This document shows, one piece after another, positions 16,002 to 23,571 of a stretch of DNA of 23,877 nucleotides. A program made the position numbers and the translations under genes. Under the pieces are notes generated by a model that had not been told where the DNA came from, searched no databases, and worked only from the letters and a program-made list of their open reading frames with translations. Within the stretch, counting starts at the first letter, position 1. Each line of letters starts with the position of its first letter. The stretch lies in assembly GCA_035649575.1 (NCBI GenBank), contig DASRJH010000194.1:1-23877 (forward strand), in the 5' to 3' direction. Source of the DNA: DASVAL01 sp035649575 (GTDB taxonomy: Bacteria > Planctomycetota > UBA1135 > UBA2386).

Positions 16002-16315
16002 GCTGGGGCTTTCTTTGCATCCGGTCGCTCTCCACCCCGAGGCTGCCGAGCGTCCGGCTGCTCCCTTGACATCGGGACTTCACCTGAAGGTCAAGCGATG
16101 CCACGCATCTGCGTCATGGTTCGCGACGATTTGGAAGCACTGCTGTGACATGGAAATAGGCGTAGACTGTTCGGTCCTTTGCACACCATTCATGCTCTAT
16201 CCGCACGATTGCAGTCGTCTTGACAGAATTACTGCGAGGGATAACCAAGACCTGCCGTCCGCCTTCACCCGCTGCCGCGCGCACGGGTGCTCCCGTCTCG
16301 ACTCTTCGAACCATC
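16002..16315 (+). promoter_or_regulatory. AT-richer intergenic region before the decarboxylase cluster
   Basis: A 314-nt stretch with no supported gene. By my hand count 16101-16250 is about 51% GC, clearly below the flanking genes. It contains TTGACA at 16066-16071 and 16220-16225, neither with a well-spaced -10, and GTAGACTG at 16162-16169, the same 8-mer as at 12438-12445 before the leader ORF. A promoter for the three-gene cluster most likely lies here, but I cannot fix it. Confidence 0.35.
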
Positions 16316-17074
16316 ATGGCCAAGAGCCTGCATTCCTGGTTGGCAACTGAAGTGCGCCCTTTGCGCGACAAGTCGGTCGCCTGGATCTCCCAGCATCACT
16401 TCTTCCGCGACCCGATGCGGCCGAGCTACTCCGACGCCGGGTTCATGTTCTCGCCTGCCGACGGGGTCATCCTCTACCAACGCGAAGCAGGCCCTGACGA
16501 GCCCATCGTCGAGATCAAGGGCCGCAGCTACACGCTGCGAGACGCGCTCCGCGATCCGACCTACGACGCGCCGAGCCTGATCATCGGCATCTTCATGACG
16601 TTCTTCGATGTCCACGTCAATCGGATCCCCTACGCGGGTCTGTTGTCCTACCGCGAGCTGGACCCGGTCGAGACCTACAACCTGCCGATGCTGGACGTCG
16701 AGAAGTGCATCGTCGACGAGCTCCGCATTCCCAACGAGACGCTCGATTACCTGCACGCCAACCAACGCATGGTCAACCGCGTCTATTCGAGCGACCTCGG
16801 CCAGTCGTACTACGTGCTGCAGATCGCCGACTACGACGTCGACTGCATCACGCCCTTCCAGCTCAAGCAGAACCGGGCCTTCGGCCAGGGCCAAAGATTC
16901 TCGCAGGTCCGCTACGGATCGCAGGTGGACCTGATCGTGCCGCTCTCGACGCGTTTCGACTTCGCCGCGGTGCAGCGGACGGGCGTGCACGTCGAGGCCG
17001 GGCTGGATCCACTCGTCAAGATCACACCGAAGAGCCGCAACTCGAGAAAACCATGCCCCCCACGACGAAACTGA
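16316..17074 (+). CDS. Phosphatidylserine decarboxylase-like pyruvoyl enzyme
   Basis: 252 residues from ATG at 16316; an in-frame TTG at 16220 would add a Pro/Arg-rich extension unlike the family. The active-site set of PSD-type enzymes is present: FSPADG (Asp49), FFDVHVNRIPYAG (His100) and, near the C-terminus, VRYGSQVDLIVP, where self-cleavage between Gly201 and Ser202 would make the pyruvoyl group. GSQ replaces the usual GST/GSR. There is no N-terminal membrane segment. PSD-family members decarboxylate phosphatidylserine or archaetidylserine, and some relatives decarboxylate free amino acids (PsiD on tryptophan). Here the next genes are an amidinotransferase-fold enzyme and an exporter, which favours a small-molecule substrate. 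The 3' end overlaps the next gene by 22 nt, so the two are probably co-translated. Confidence 0.83.
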   Translation: MAKSLHSWLATEVRPLRDKSVAWISQHHFFRDPMRPSYSDAGFMFSPADGVILYQREAGPDEPIVEIKGRSYTLRDALRDPTYDAPSLIIGIFMTFFDVHVNRIPYAGLLSYRELDPVETYNLPMLDVEKCIVDELRIPNETLDYLHANQRMVNRVYSSDLGQSYYVLQIADYDVDCITPFQLKQNRAFGQGQRFSQVRYGSQVDLIVPLSTRFDFAAVQRTGVHVEAGLDPLVKITPKSRNSRKPCPPRRN

Positions 17075-18120
17075 AGAACCGTCTGTCGACGCTCCCAGAA
17101 CCGCCGGTTCCCGCGCTCAACGGGCACCGGAACGGCTCCAACGGCACCGCGGCTGCGCCGGCGCGGAACGGCGTGCACGCGCCGACGCTCGCGCGCCCGT
17201 GGACGAACCCGACGCAGCTCGATCGGCCGTCGTTCCTGATGAACTTTCCGTTCTCGCTCGCGACCGGCGACCCCAACAACCCGTGGATGCGGGACCTGAA
17301 GGGCGCCGCGCGGGAACCGGATCACAAGCGCGTCGCGGTCCAGTTCCTCGAGCTGTACCGCGGCCTCAGCGCCGAGGGACTGGTCTACCTGCTGCCGACC
17401 CCGCGCAACGCCGACCTGCAGGACCTCGTCTACTCGGCGAACCTCGGCATCGTGCTCGAGCACCTGCCGGACCGCAACACGGTCGTGATCTCGAACTTCG
17501 CCTCGCCGCCGCGCCAGGGCGAGACGGTGGTCGGGGTCAAGTTCTTCGAAGACCTCGGTTACAACGTCCACGTCGCGCCGGCCAAGTTCGAGGGCGAGGC
17601 GGAGCTCAAACACCTCCGCGACAACATCTACGTCGGCGGCTACGGCATCCGTTCCGAGCGCGAGACCTACGACTGGATGGAACGCAAATTCGACATGCGC
17701 ATCATCAAGGTCCGCGAGACCGAGCCGTATCTCTACCACCTCGACTGTTCGATCTTCCCGATCACGAAGGAGAACACGATCGTCTGCACCGAGCTGTTCA
17801 CGAGGAAGGAGGTCATGGAGCTCGGCAAGGTCACGAACGTGATCCCCGTCACGGTCGACGAGGCCTTCTCGGGCATCTGCAACTCCGTGCGGTTGCCGAA
17901 CCAGGTGCTCAACGCGTCGCACATCCACGACCTGAAGGCCGGCACGAGCGCCTACCAGGAGGAGCTGCGCAAGAACCGACGGCTCGAGGACATCGCCTCG
18001 AACCTCGCGCTCGAGGTCGGCTACTTCAACCTCAGCGAGTACCACAAGAGCGGTGCCTTGCTGTCGTGCATGGTGATGCACTTGAACCGCCACTGCTACA
18101 AGATTGCGCTGACGGCCTGA
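17053..18120 (+). CDS. DDAH/amidinotransferase-fold guanidino-modifying enzyme
   Basis: 355 residues from ATG at 17053, inside the end of the decarboxylase gene. Residues 1-50 are low complexity (Pro, Asn, Ala) and probably disordered. The catalytic domain has FLMNFPFSLATGDPNN, DLVYSANLGIVLEHL (like the VFTANAG motif of the DDAH/arginine deiminase-like family), FEGEAELKHL and GGYGIRSERE, with His229 in YLYHLDCSIFPI and the nucleophile Cys339 in SGALLSCMVMHLNRH. The family attacks guanidino carbons: hydrolases release citrulline or ornithine products, amidinotransferases move the amidino group to an amine. Which reaction applies cannot be read from the sequence. A decarboxylase next door could supply the amine acceptor, which makes an amidinotransferase attractive, but that is inference. 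Soluble, cytoplasmic. Confidence 0.82.
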   Translation: MPPTTKLKNRLSTLPEPPVPALNGHRNGSNGTAAAPARNGVHAPTLARPWTNPTQLDRPSFLMNFPFSLATGDPNNPWMRDLKGAAREPDHKRVAVQFLELYRGLSAEGLVYLLPTPRNADLQDLVYSANLGIVLEHLPDRNTVVISNFASPPRQGETVVGVKFFEDLGYNVHVAPAKFEGEAELKHLRDNIYVGGYGIRSERETYDWMERKFDMRIIKVRETEPYLYHLDCSIFPITKENTIVCTELFTRKEVMELGKVTNVIPVTVDEAFSGICNSVRLPNQVLNASHIHDLKAGTSAYQEELRKNRRLEDIASNLALEVGYFNLSEYHKSGALLSCMVMHLNRHCYKIALTA

Positions 18121-18145
18121 GCCCGGCCCGGCCGGCCGATCCCGT

Positions 18146-19477
18146 ATGGCACACAACAGTCTGGCGCGGCTGGTCTGGAGGGCGTCGCTGCCGATCCTGT
18201 TCGTCGAGGCCACCGAGACGCTCGACCACCTGATCGACTCGCTCTTCCTCGCGCACGTCGGCGAGATGGAGCTCGGCGCGATCGCCGTGGCGGACTCCGT
18301 GCTGCTGATGTTCCTGATCGCGCCGCTCGTGCTCGCGGACGGCATCCAGATCATCACGGCGCGGCGCGTCGGCCAGCGCCGGCCCGGAGCCGTCGGCGCG
18401 GTCTTCGACCAGGGCCTTCTGTTCGTGCTCCTCGCGAGCGTCGCGATGACGGTAGCGCTGAAGGTCGTTTCGCCGCTCGCGACCGCGTGGCTCGTCGAGT
18501 CCGAGGCCGTCGCCGAGGCCGTGGACTCCTATCTGCAGCTCGACGCCTACAGCATCTGCCTCGTCGGCGCGACGTTCGCGTTCAGCGCGCTGTTGACGAG
18601 CATCGGTCGGACGCGCGTGCTGGTCCCGGCGACCGCCATCCTCGTCATCGTCGACGTCGTGCTGAACTACCTGTTCATCTTCGGCAAGTTCGGATGTCCG
18701 GAGATGGGCATGCGCGGCGCCGCGATCGGCTCGATCGGCGCCGAAGCGGCGGTCGCCGTCTTCCTGGGCGTGTACGCATGGCGCCACCTGCGTCCCGGTG
18801 CGTACCGGCTGCTGCGCTTCGGCCGGTTCGTGCCGCGCACGACGCGGCTGCTGGGCCGCATCGCGGCGCCGCTCGCGGCAAAGTGCCTGCTGCTGGACCT
18901 GCGCTGGTTCGTGTTCTTCCTGATCGTCGAACGCATGGGCACGTCGGCGCTCGCGGCCGCGAACATCGTGTTCACGTGCTACATCGTGTTCCTGATCCCC
19001 GCCGAGGGCTTCTCGGAGATCGCCTGCTCGATGGTCAGCCGTTACGTCGGCCGCAACCGCACCGATCGGATCGGCAGGATGCTGCGCAGCGCCACGGGTG
19101 GCGCGATCCTCGCGACGGTACCGTTCCTTCTGCTCGCCCTGCTCGCACCGCACTGGCTGACCGCGTTGTTCTCGCCGGGGTCCGAGCTGCTCGCCGAGAG
19201 CCAGACGAGCATGCGCGTCATCGCGCTGACCATGCTCGTCGCGATCCCCGCCCACATGTGGCTCACGGCGGTCGAAGGCACCGGCGACACGGCGGCCGCG
19301 CTCGGCATCGAGTGCGTGCTGACGCTGACGATGCTGGGCCTGACCTGGTGCGCCGCGATCGAGTTGGCCTGGCCGCTGGCCGTCGTCTGGTGTGCTCTGC
19401 CGCTCTCGCTGCTCGTCTCGCTGACGATCTCGTACTGCTGGATGCGATCCGGGGCGTGGCGGCGGCTCGAGCTCTGA
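18146..19477 (+). CDS. MATE-family multidrug/metabolite exporter
   Basis: 443 residues from ATG at 18146, 25 nt after the amidinotransferase-fold gene. The sequence is a series of about 12 hydrophobic helices with the internal two-fold layout of MATE transporters: the first half starts RLVWRASLPILFVEATETLD and contains DSVLLMFLIAPLVLADGIQI, and the second starts near LLGRIAAPLAAKCLLLDLRW. MATE proteins export cationic or amphipathic compounds using Na+ or H+ gradients. A guanidino or amine product of the two upstream enzymes would be a typical cationic substrate. Length and helix pattern are normal, with no sign of damage. No Shine-Dalgarno is seen; coupling to the gene before it is likely. 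Confidence 0.9.
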   Translation: MAHNSLARLVWRASLPILFVEATETLDHLIDSLFLAHVGEMELGAIAVADSVLLMFLIAPLVLADGIQIITARRVGQRRPGAVGAVFDQGLLFVLLASVAMTVALKVVSPLATAWLVESEAVAEAVDSYLQLDAYSICLVGATFAFSALLTSIGRTRVLVPATAILVIVDVVLNYLFIFGKFGCPEMGMRGAAIGSIGAEAAVAVFLGVYAWRHLRPGAYRLLRFGRFVPRTTRLLGRIAAPLAAKCLLLDLRWFVFFLIVERMGTSALAAANIVFTCYIVFLIPAEGFSEIACSMVSRYVGRNRTDRIGRMLRSATGGAILATVPFLLLALLAPHWLTALFSPGSELLAESQTSMRVIALTMLVAIPAHMWLTAVEGTGDTAAALGIECVLTLTMLGLTWCAAIELAWPLAVVWCALPLSLLVSLTISYCWMRSGAWRRLEL

Positions 19478-19506
19478 CGGGCCTTGTCGCTACGGCAGGA
19501 GGCCGT
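19477..19506. terminator. Possible bidirectional terminator between convergent genes
   Basis: ACGGGCCT (19477-19484) can pair with AGGCCGT (19500-19506), with one bulged G, around a 15-nt loop. It covers the 12-nt gap between the convergent MATE and hydrolase genes and reaches into the hydrolase 3' end. There is no T-run on either side, so support is weak. Confidence 0.25.
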
Positions 19507-20713
19507 GCTGCGTGTACCAGGCGCGCACGGTACTCAGCATGCCGGCGTCGTGGCTGATCTGCGCGTGCGAGTAGCCCGGGTAGACGAGCAGCTGATGCAC
19601 GGTCGGATTCGCGGCGAGCTGGTTCGCGAGCGCCTGGTCCAGCGCCAGCGGTACGACGGTGTCGGCGTCGCCGTGGTGGAGCTGGTACGGAGTGACGATG
19701 CCCTGCGCTTGCGCGACCGACGTCGCCGCAGCGCCCGCCTGCGTGCTCATGCCCCCGGCCGTGTGCGAGCCGACGAGGAACCACTGCGGATGCGTGCCGA
19801 GCAGCGCGCCGGTCGCGAACGCACCCATGCTGTGACCGTGCGCGGCCAGGCGCCGCATGTCGACGTAGCCGAGTGACTGCAGCAGGTCGATGCACTTGCG
19901 GTTGCGCAGCACGTTGGCGGCGCTGGCGCCGCGTTCGGTGGCGAGGCCAGGCGCGCCGAGCGGCACGCCGCCCGCGTGCGTCAGGTTGGTCATGATGCAG
20001 ACGAGACCCCAGGTGCGCATCGTGCTCGCGATCGAGGCCGAGTAGCCGTTCGCGTTGCCGCCGAAGCCGTGGCTGATGATCACGGCGGGATACAGCGCGT
20101 GCCCTCCGGCCGGCGGCGCGGTCGGCTTGTACAGCCGGCCCGTGAGGTCGTAGCTGACGCCGCCGGTCGTCGCCACGTAGTTCCAGGTCGCACCCGAGGG
20201 TGTGGTCGGATCGCCGGTCAGCACGAAGCCCGGCAGGCCGACCTGGCTGCCGAGCGTGAACGCGACGCCGTTCGACAGCGTGAGCGGCAGCGCGGTGCTG
20301 ACCGCGGGGTCGCCGGCGTTCACCCACTGCGCGAACAGCGAAGCACCGGTCAGTGCTTGGCTGCCCGGCACCGGCAGCGCGTGCTCGGCGACGCCGTTTG
20401 CGGGCAGCACGGTGGCTTGGAGCACCAGCGGTTCCGCTAGCACGCTGCAACCAACCAGGCCGAGGCCATCCAAAGCGAACGGCAGCGTCAGCGGACCCCA
20501 TTGCGTCGACGACGTGCCGAGGCAGGCGATCGGCAGCACGCCCGCTGGGATGCCGGTCTCGAACAACTGCAGCTGGCCCGCACCGGGGTTCGGCGCGAAG
20601 CCGAGGGCGACCGGACCCGGAATGGGGCAGCCGCTGCCGAACGCGGTGGCGCTGCCTTGGGCGAGGGCGGGTACGGCGAAGGCGAGAGCGAACAGACGGG
20701 CGGCTGTGAGCAT
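19490..20713 (-). CDS. Secreted alpha/beta hydrolase (cutinase/dienelactone-hydrolase-like) with an N-terminal beta module
   Basis: 407 residues from ATG at 20713. Signal peptide ~1-19 (RLFALAFAVPALAQG). Residues ~20-155 are a beta module beginning AFGSGCPIPGPVALGFAPNP and ending near LTGASLFAQWVNAG, of the kind I associate with exported planctomycetal proteins, where it is normally C-terminal. The hydrolase domain follows: oxyanion region SHGFGG (214-219), nucleophile Ser295 in GHSMG, Asp351 in HHGDADTVVP and His383 in YPGYSHAQIS, a complete triad. The layout resembles extracellular cutinase/PET-hydrolase-like and platelet-activating-factor-acetylhydrolase-like esterases. The substrate is probably an ester or polyester outside the cell; no specific one can be named. 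The next gene upstream on this strand, the methyltransferase, is 133 nt away. Confidence 0.85.
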   Translation of the reverse strand: MLTAARLFALAFAVPALAQGSATAFGSGCPIPGPVALGFAPNPGAGQLQLFETGIPAGVLPIACLGTSSTQWGPLTLPFALDGLGLVGCSVLAEPLVLQATVLPANGVAEHALPVPGSQALTGASLFAQWVNAGDPAVSTALPLTLSNGVAFTLGSQVGLPGFVLTGDPTTPSGATWNYVATTGGVSYDLTGRLYKPTAPPAGGHALYPAVIISHGFGGNANGYSASIASTMRTWGLVCIMTNLTHAGGVPLGAPGLATERGASAANVLRNRKCIDLLQSLGYVDMRRLAAHGHSMGAFATGALLGTHPQWFLVGSHTAGGMSTQAGAAATSVAQAQGIVTPYQLHHGDADTVVPLALDQALANQLAANPTVHQLLVYPGYSHAQISHDAGMLSTVRAWYTQHGLLP

Positions 20714-20846
20714 GGGAGATCGGCGCGGCGGCGGGCAACGCGCACGATACCGCGCCGCCCACGCCGCAGTGGTCTTTGCAGAGCGGCCGTGCCGTCTGGA
20801 GCCGCAGCGCGCTAACCGGCGGGGGTGGGGACAGGGGGCATGCCTC

Positions 20847-21566
20847 TCACTGCGCGGCTTTCCTGGCGATGAGGAGCCTGGTGGCGGCGAAGCAATTGCC
20901 CCACCAGAATCGCCACCCGAGCCTCCGTCGCTCGAGCAGGTTCGCGCCAGCGGTCTGCAGGACCTTCGCGTACGTCGAGATCGCGCGGATGTCCGCGATC
21001 ACGATCCGACCTCCGGGCTTCAGCACGCGAAGACCCTCTCTGACCGCTCTGCGCCGCTCGTCGTTCGGGTGGATGTTGTGGATCGCGAGGCTCGACACGA
21101 CGAGATCGAACGTCGCATCCGGGAACGGCAGCGCGCGCATGTCACCGGTCTCGACGTCGACGCGGTCCGCGACGCCTTCGAGCTCCGCGTTCCGCAGCGT
21201 GACTGCCTTCGCGTTGCCCGACTGGTCCGCAGTGTTCCAGATGTCGACGCCGGTCGCACGCCCCGTAGAGAGCCGCCGTGCGACGGCCGTCAGCACCGCC
21301 CCGCGCCCGCAACCCATGTCGAGCACGCGCTCCTCGCCACGCAGACGAAGCCCGTCGAGGATCCGCTCCCACTCCGCGAACTTGCCGTGCCGCGTCGTGA
21401 ACCAGAAGCTCGCAGCATGAGCCAGGAAGAACACGGCATAGCCGGCGAAGATCGGGCCCGGCGGCTTCGACCAGGTCAGGACTGCAAGCACGGTGCAGAC
21501 GAGAGTCATGCCGCCGAAGAGGATCAGGCCGATCGGCGCGTCGTAGCCGTAGTCCCCGCGTCGCAT
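20847..21566 (-). CDS. SAM-dependent methyltransferase with an N-terminal membrane hairpin
   Basis: 239 residues from ATG at 21566. The frame extends upstream to 21773, but that part is Arg/Cys-rich and unlike the family. Two membrane helices lie at ~11-32 and ~38-57. The class I methyltransferase domain follows: motif I VLDMGCGRGAVL (81-92), acidic ribose-binding TGVDIW, motif II-like RALPFPDATFDLVVSSLAIH and motif III-like VLKPGGRIVIADI. Methyltransferases of this subgroup often act on lipids, quinones or other membrane-bound small molecules; the membrane hairpin fits such a substrate, but none can be named. The conserved tail RRLGWRFWWGNCFAATRLLI supports a complete gene. Confidence 0.87.
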   Translation of the reverse strand: MRRGDYGYDAPIGLILFGGMTLVCTVLAVLTWSKPPGPIFAGYAVFFLAHAASFWFTTRHGKFAEWERILDGLRLRGEERVLDMGCGRGAVLTAVARRLSTGRATGVDIWNTADQSGNAKAVTLRNAELEGVADRVDVETGDMRALPFPDATFDLVVSSLAIHNIHPNDERRRAVREGLRVLKPGGRIVIADIRAISTYAKVLQTAGANLLERRRLGWRFWWGNCFAATRLLIARKAAQ

Positions 21567-21790
21567 GGCGGCGGATTGTGGCCTCAGGGCCTCCGTTCGG
21601 CAGCGTCCGGCGCAGGATTTCCCGAACCCTCTCGCGGCGTCCGTGGGATGCTGCGGGCAGTGGACTCGCTGCGCAATCACCGATACGGAACGAGGCGCAC
21701 GTTCGCGAACCGGGCACTCGAGCGAATTACGTCGTCGGCATGCGCAGTGGCGGGGCCACCATTGAATGGACAACGCCCCTCGCCCTCGCG

Positions 21791-22711
21791 TCAGGGTTCA
21801 GGGGGCGCGGCGCCGAAGTAGTCGTCAACGGGGATCCAGGTCATCGTGGGACAGGACCGGACGCACTGCTCGACGATGGGGATGTGGCCGGCGCCGATGA
21901 TGACCAGCACCCGGTCGCTCGGTGCGTCGGCGAGGCGCTGAATGTTGCTGAATATGCGCAGGTTCCGGTTGTGCCACATGCTGGCGAAGCTGTCTGGTCC
22001 GAGGAAGTCCGTGCCGTTGGAGACGCGGAACGCTTCGAAGAAGAAGTAGGCTCCGTGAGAGAGGCGGAGGAGCTCTTGGTTGTTGAGCAGGCGCAGGCGC
22101 TGGCGCAGAGTGAGCGTCTGCTCGATCTCGTCGCGCTGCGTGCTCATCTGCTCGTAGCGCTCGAGGACCGGGTCCTTGAATGCCCATTCCTTGCCCATGC
22201 GCTTGCCGGCCTCGATGAACTCCTCGGCTGTCTTGGGCGCAGTCACGATGCGCTCGCCATCGGCATCGCACCCGTACACGCGCTGGTGACGGAGTTCCTT
22301 GGCGAGGGCGAAGCCGAGCGTGACGATCTCGTTGGCCGTGGGCTTGTGACTACCCGCCAAGAACCTCGCGTACCACGCGTCCAACTTGTCCTGGTCCTTG
22401 CTGTCGTACTCGACGAGGACCTTGGTGGGCGCGAAGGCGAGGAGGCGCGCGAGCACTTCCGCGATCTGTTGCCGGCCGCTCTCGGAGGAGACATCGAACA
22501 CGTACTTGGGCTTGTGGGCATCCATCCCCGCATCGGCGAAGTGGAAGACGCCCAGCAGCAGCACCTGCGCATTGGCCTGGTCCTTTGGTCCGGCGACGAT
22601 CGTCCGCAGGTCCGCGACATGTCGGTCGATCAGGGCATCCTCGGGGGCGCGGGTGGGATGTGCGGCGCAGGACGCGAGCAAGAGGGCGCCCAGCTGTGTG
22701 CGTCTCGGCAT
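21791..22711 (-). CDS. DUF5694/TraB-like lipoprotein
   Basis: 306 residues. The start is fixed by AAGGAG (22723-22718) six bases before ATG at 22711; the frame upstream is non-coding-like. The N-terminus is a lipoprotein signal, PRRTQLGALLLASC, with Cys15 as the lipidation site, so the protein is anchored outside the cytoplasmic membrane. The domain has VLLLGVFHFADAGMD, KYVFDVSSESGRQQ, KVLVEYDSKDQDKLDAWY and, near the end, VLVIIGAGHIPIVEQCVRSC, the conserved strand/His motifs of DUF5694 proteins, which share the TraB/GumN-type (EreA/ChaN-like) fold of putative metal-dependent hydrolases. The exact activity is unknown. It is divergent from the remnant at 22938 and separated by 224 nt from the methyltransferase gene. 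Confidence 0.85.
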   Translation of the reverse strand: MPRRTQLGALLLASCAAHPTRAPEDALIDRHVADLRTIVAGPKDQANAQVLLLGVFHFADAGMDAHKPKYVFDVSSESGRQQIAEVLARLLAFAPTKVLVEYDSKDQDKLDAWYARFLAGSHKPTANEIVTLGFALAKELRHQRVYGCDADGERIVTAPKTAEEFIEAGKRMGKEWAFKDPVLERYEQMSTQRDEIEQTLTLRQRLRLLNNQELLRLSHGAYFFFEAFRVSNGTDFLGPDSFASMWHNRNLRIFSNIQRLADAPSDRVLVIIGAGHIPIVEQCVRSCPTMTWIPVDDYFGAAPPEP

Positions 22712-22717
22712 GGAGAA

Positions 22718-22723
22718 CTCCTT
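22718..22723 (-). promoter_or_regulatory. Ribosome binding site fixing the lipoprotein start
   Basis: AAGGAG on the minus strand, six bases before ATG at 22711. It decides for this start over the long upstream extension of the frame. Confidence 0.75.
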
Positions 22724-22937
22724 GGCAGGCGGCGCGCAGAAGGTCCTCCGCCCGCGGTGCCTCGTCAATCCACATTGTCTCCTCATCGATTCCGGGCGTT
22801 CTTTCCGGCGCTTCCTCTCCCATCGCAGCTCCTGGCCCGCCGCGATCTCACCAACGGCTTGCTGCGTGTCCGCGTTCTGACGAGTGGCCATTGCGGCCTG
22901 GAAGGCCCGGCGCGAGCATCGCCAAGGAAGTGGACTC

Positions 22938-23181
22938 ATGAGTCGTTCCAGCGTCCCATTCGCCGTCCTGCTCTGCCTCTCTCGCGTTGCTGCCCAGCTC
23001 GACGTGACCTCGTACAACCTCGAGGTCGAGCTGCGCGGCGACGACCTCGCCGTTGAGCGGAGACGCACATGCCGTCGTCGATGCCAAGAGTTCCCGGACC
23101 AGGCTCAGTACCGCGAGCACTTTCCCAGGCACGCTGGTACTTTTGCAGCTCCAAGGTAAGCGCCCGGTAGACAGCACGTAG
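22938..23181 (+). pseudogene. 5' remnant of a secreted protein, possibly M1-type peptidase N-terminal domain
   Basis: ATG at 22938, preceded by AAGGAAG, opens a signal peptide (SSVPFAVLLCLSRVAAQ) and then LDVTSYNLEVELRGDDLAV. After about 40 codons the frame turns Arg/Cys-rich and stops at 23159. A shift to another plus-strand frame near 23053 restores plausible sequence (SGDAHAVVDAKSSRTRLSTA, then GTLVLLQLQGKRPVD) until TAG at 23179-23181. Together the two pieces resemble the first beta-domain of M1 aminopeptidase-like proteins, which would normally continue for hundreds of residues. I read this as a frameshifted, truncated remnant. The family guess rests on pattern only. Confidence 0.4.
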
Positions 23182-23352
23182 CTGAAGGCGCGGCGACGGG
23201 GCGGGAGCGCGAGGGGCAAGGTCGTCGGCGGGCGCGGTGGCGGTCAGTTCGCGGCGACCGCGGCCGGCACAGCCTGGGCTGCGACGCCTTCCACAGGCGA
23301 GGCGTGAGCGCCTCGGGCTTCTCGCCGTTGGCCAGACGCTGGAGCACTGTCG
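23182..23352. other. Short stretch with no supported gene
   Basis: GC-rich, low-complexity sequence (runs of GGCG/GCGG) between the peptidase-like remnant and the zinc-ribbon gene. Frames on both strands are Arg/Pro-rich and unlike proteins. It is probably decayed coding sequence. Confidence 0.5.
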
Positions 23353-23571
23353 TCAGGCAGCGTACGATTCGAGGTAGCCGCAGCGTGTGCAGCGAAACGT
23401 GCGTACCTGGCGGTGGCTGCGCTTCTTCGTCTTCAGGCCGGTCCAGAAGCCCTTCTCAGGTTCACCTCCAAACCACGTTTGCACAACCGAGGAGGAGTGC
23501 TGGGTATGATCGATGATGTAGCCGGGTTCCATGGACCCTTGGCAACGCAGGCATTCAGGAGTGGCGCGCAT
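23353..23571 (-). CDS. Small zinc-ribbon protein (DUF6487-like)
   Basis: 72 residues from ATG at 23571; the frame upstream crosses the dioxygenase-like frame and is not protein-like. Two Cys pairs, CLRC near the N-terminus and CTRC in RTFRCTRCGYLESYA, form a zinc ribbon. Between them are GSMEPGYIIDH, an aromatic WFGGEPEKGFWTGL and a basic segment. The order (CxxCxG.ME.G, W-rich middle, RCxxCGYLE.YA) resembles the small DUF6487-type zinc ribbons; the function of that family is unknown. The start codon overlaps the plus-strand ATG of the following frame (CATG). No Shine-Dalgarno. Base composition here is lower in GC (about 56% by hand count over 23461-23660). Confidence 0.72.
   Translation of the reverse strand: MRATPECLRCQGSMEPGYIIDHTQHSSSVVQTWFGGEPEKGFWTGLKTKKRSHRQVRTFRCTRCGYLESYAA

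Noticed and set aside
16066..16248. TTGACA hexamers at 16066 and 16220 as -35 boxes
   Set aside because: No TATAAT-like hexamer lies 16-18 nt downstream of either one.
16220..16315. TTG at 16220 as the start of the decarboxylase
   Set aside because: The added 32 residues are Pro/Arg/Thr-rich and unlike the family, and ATG at 16316 begins a normal N-terminus.
22712..23068. N-terminal extension of the DUF5694-like protein
   Set aside because: Arg/Ser-rich without family similarity; a lipoprotein signal and AAGGAG mark ATG 22711 as the start.
23105..23347. An 80-codon minus-strand frame
   Set aside because: Arg/Pro/Cys-rich and crossing the peptidase-like remnant; no motif supports it.
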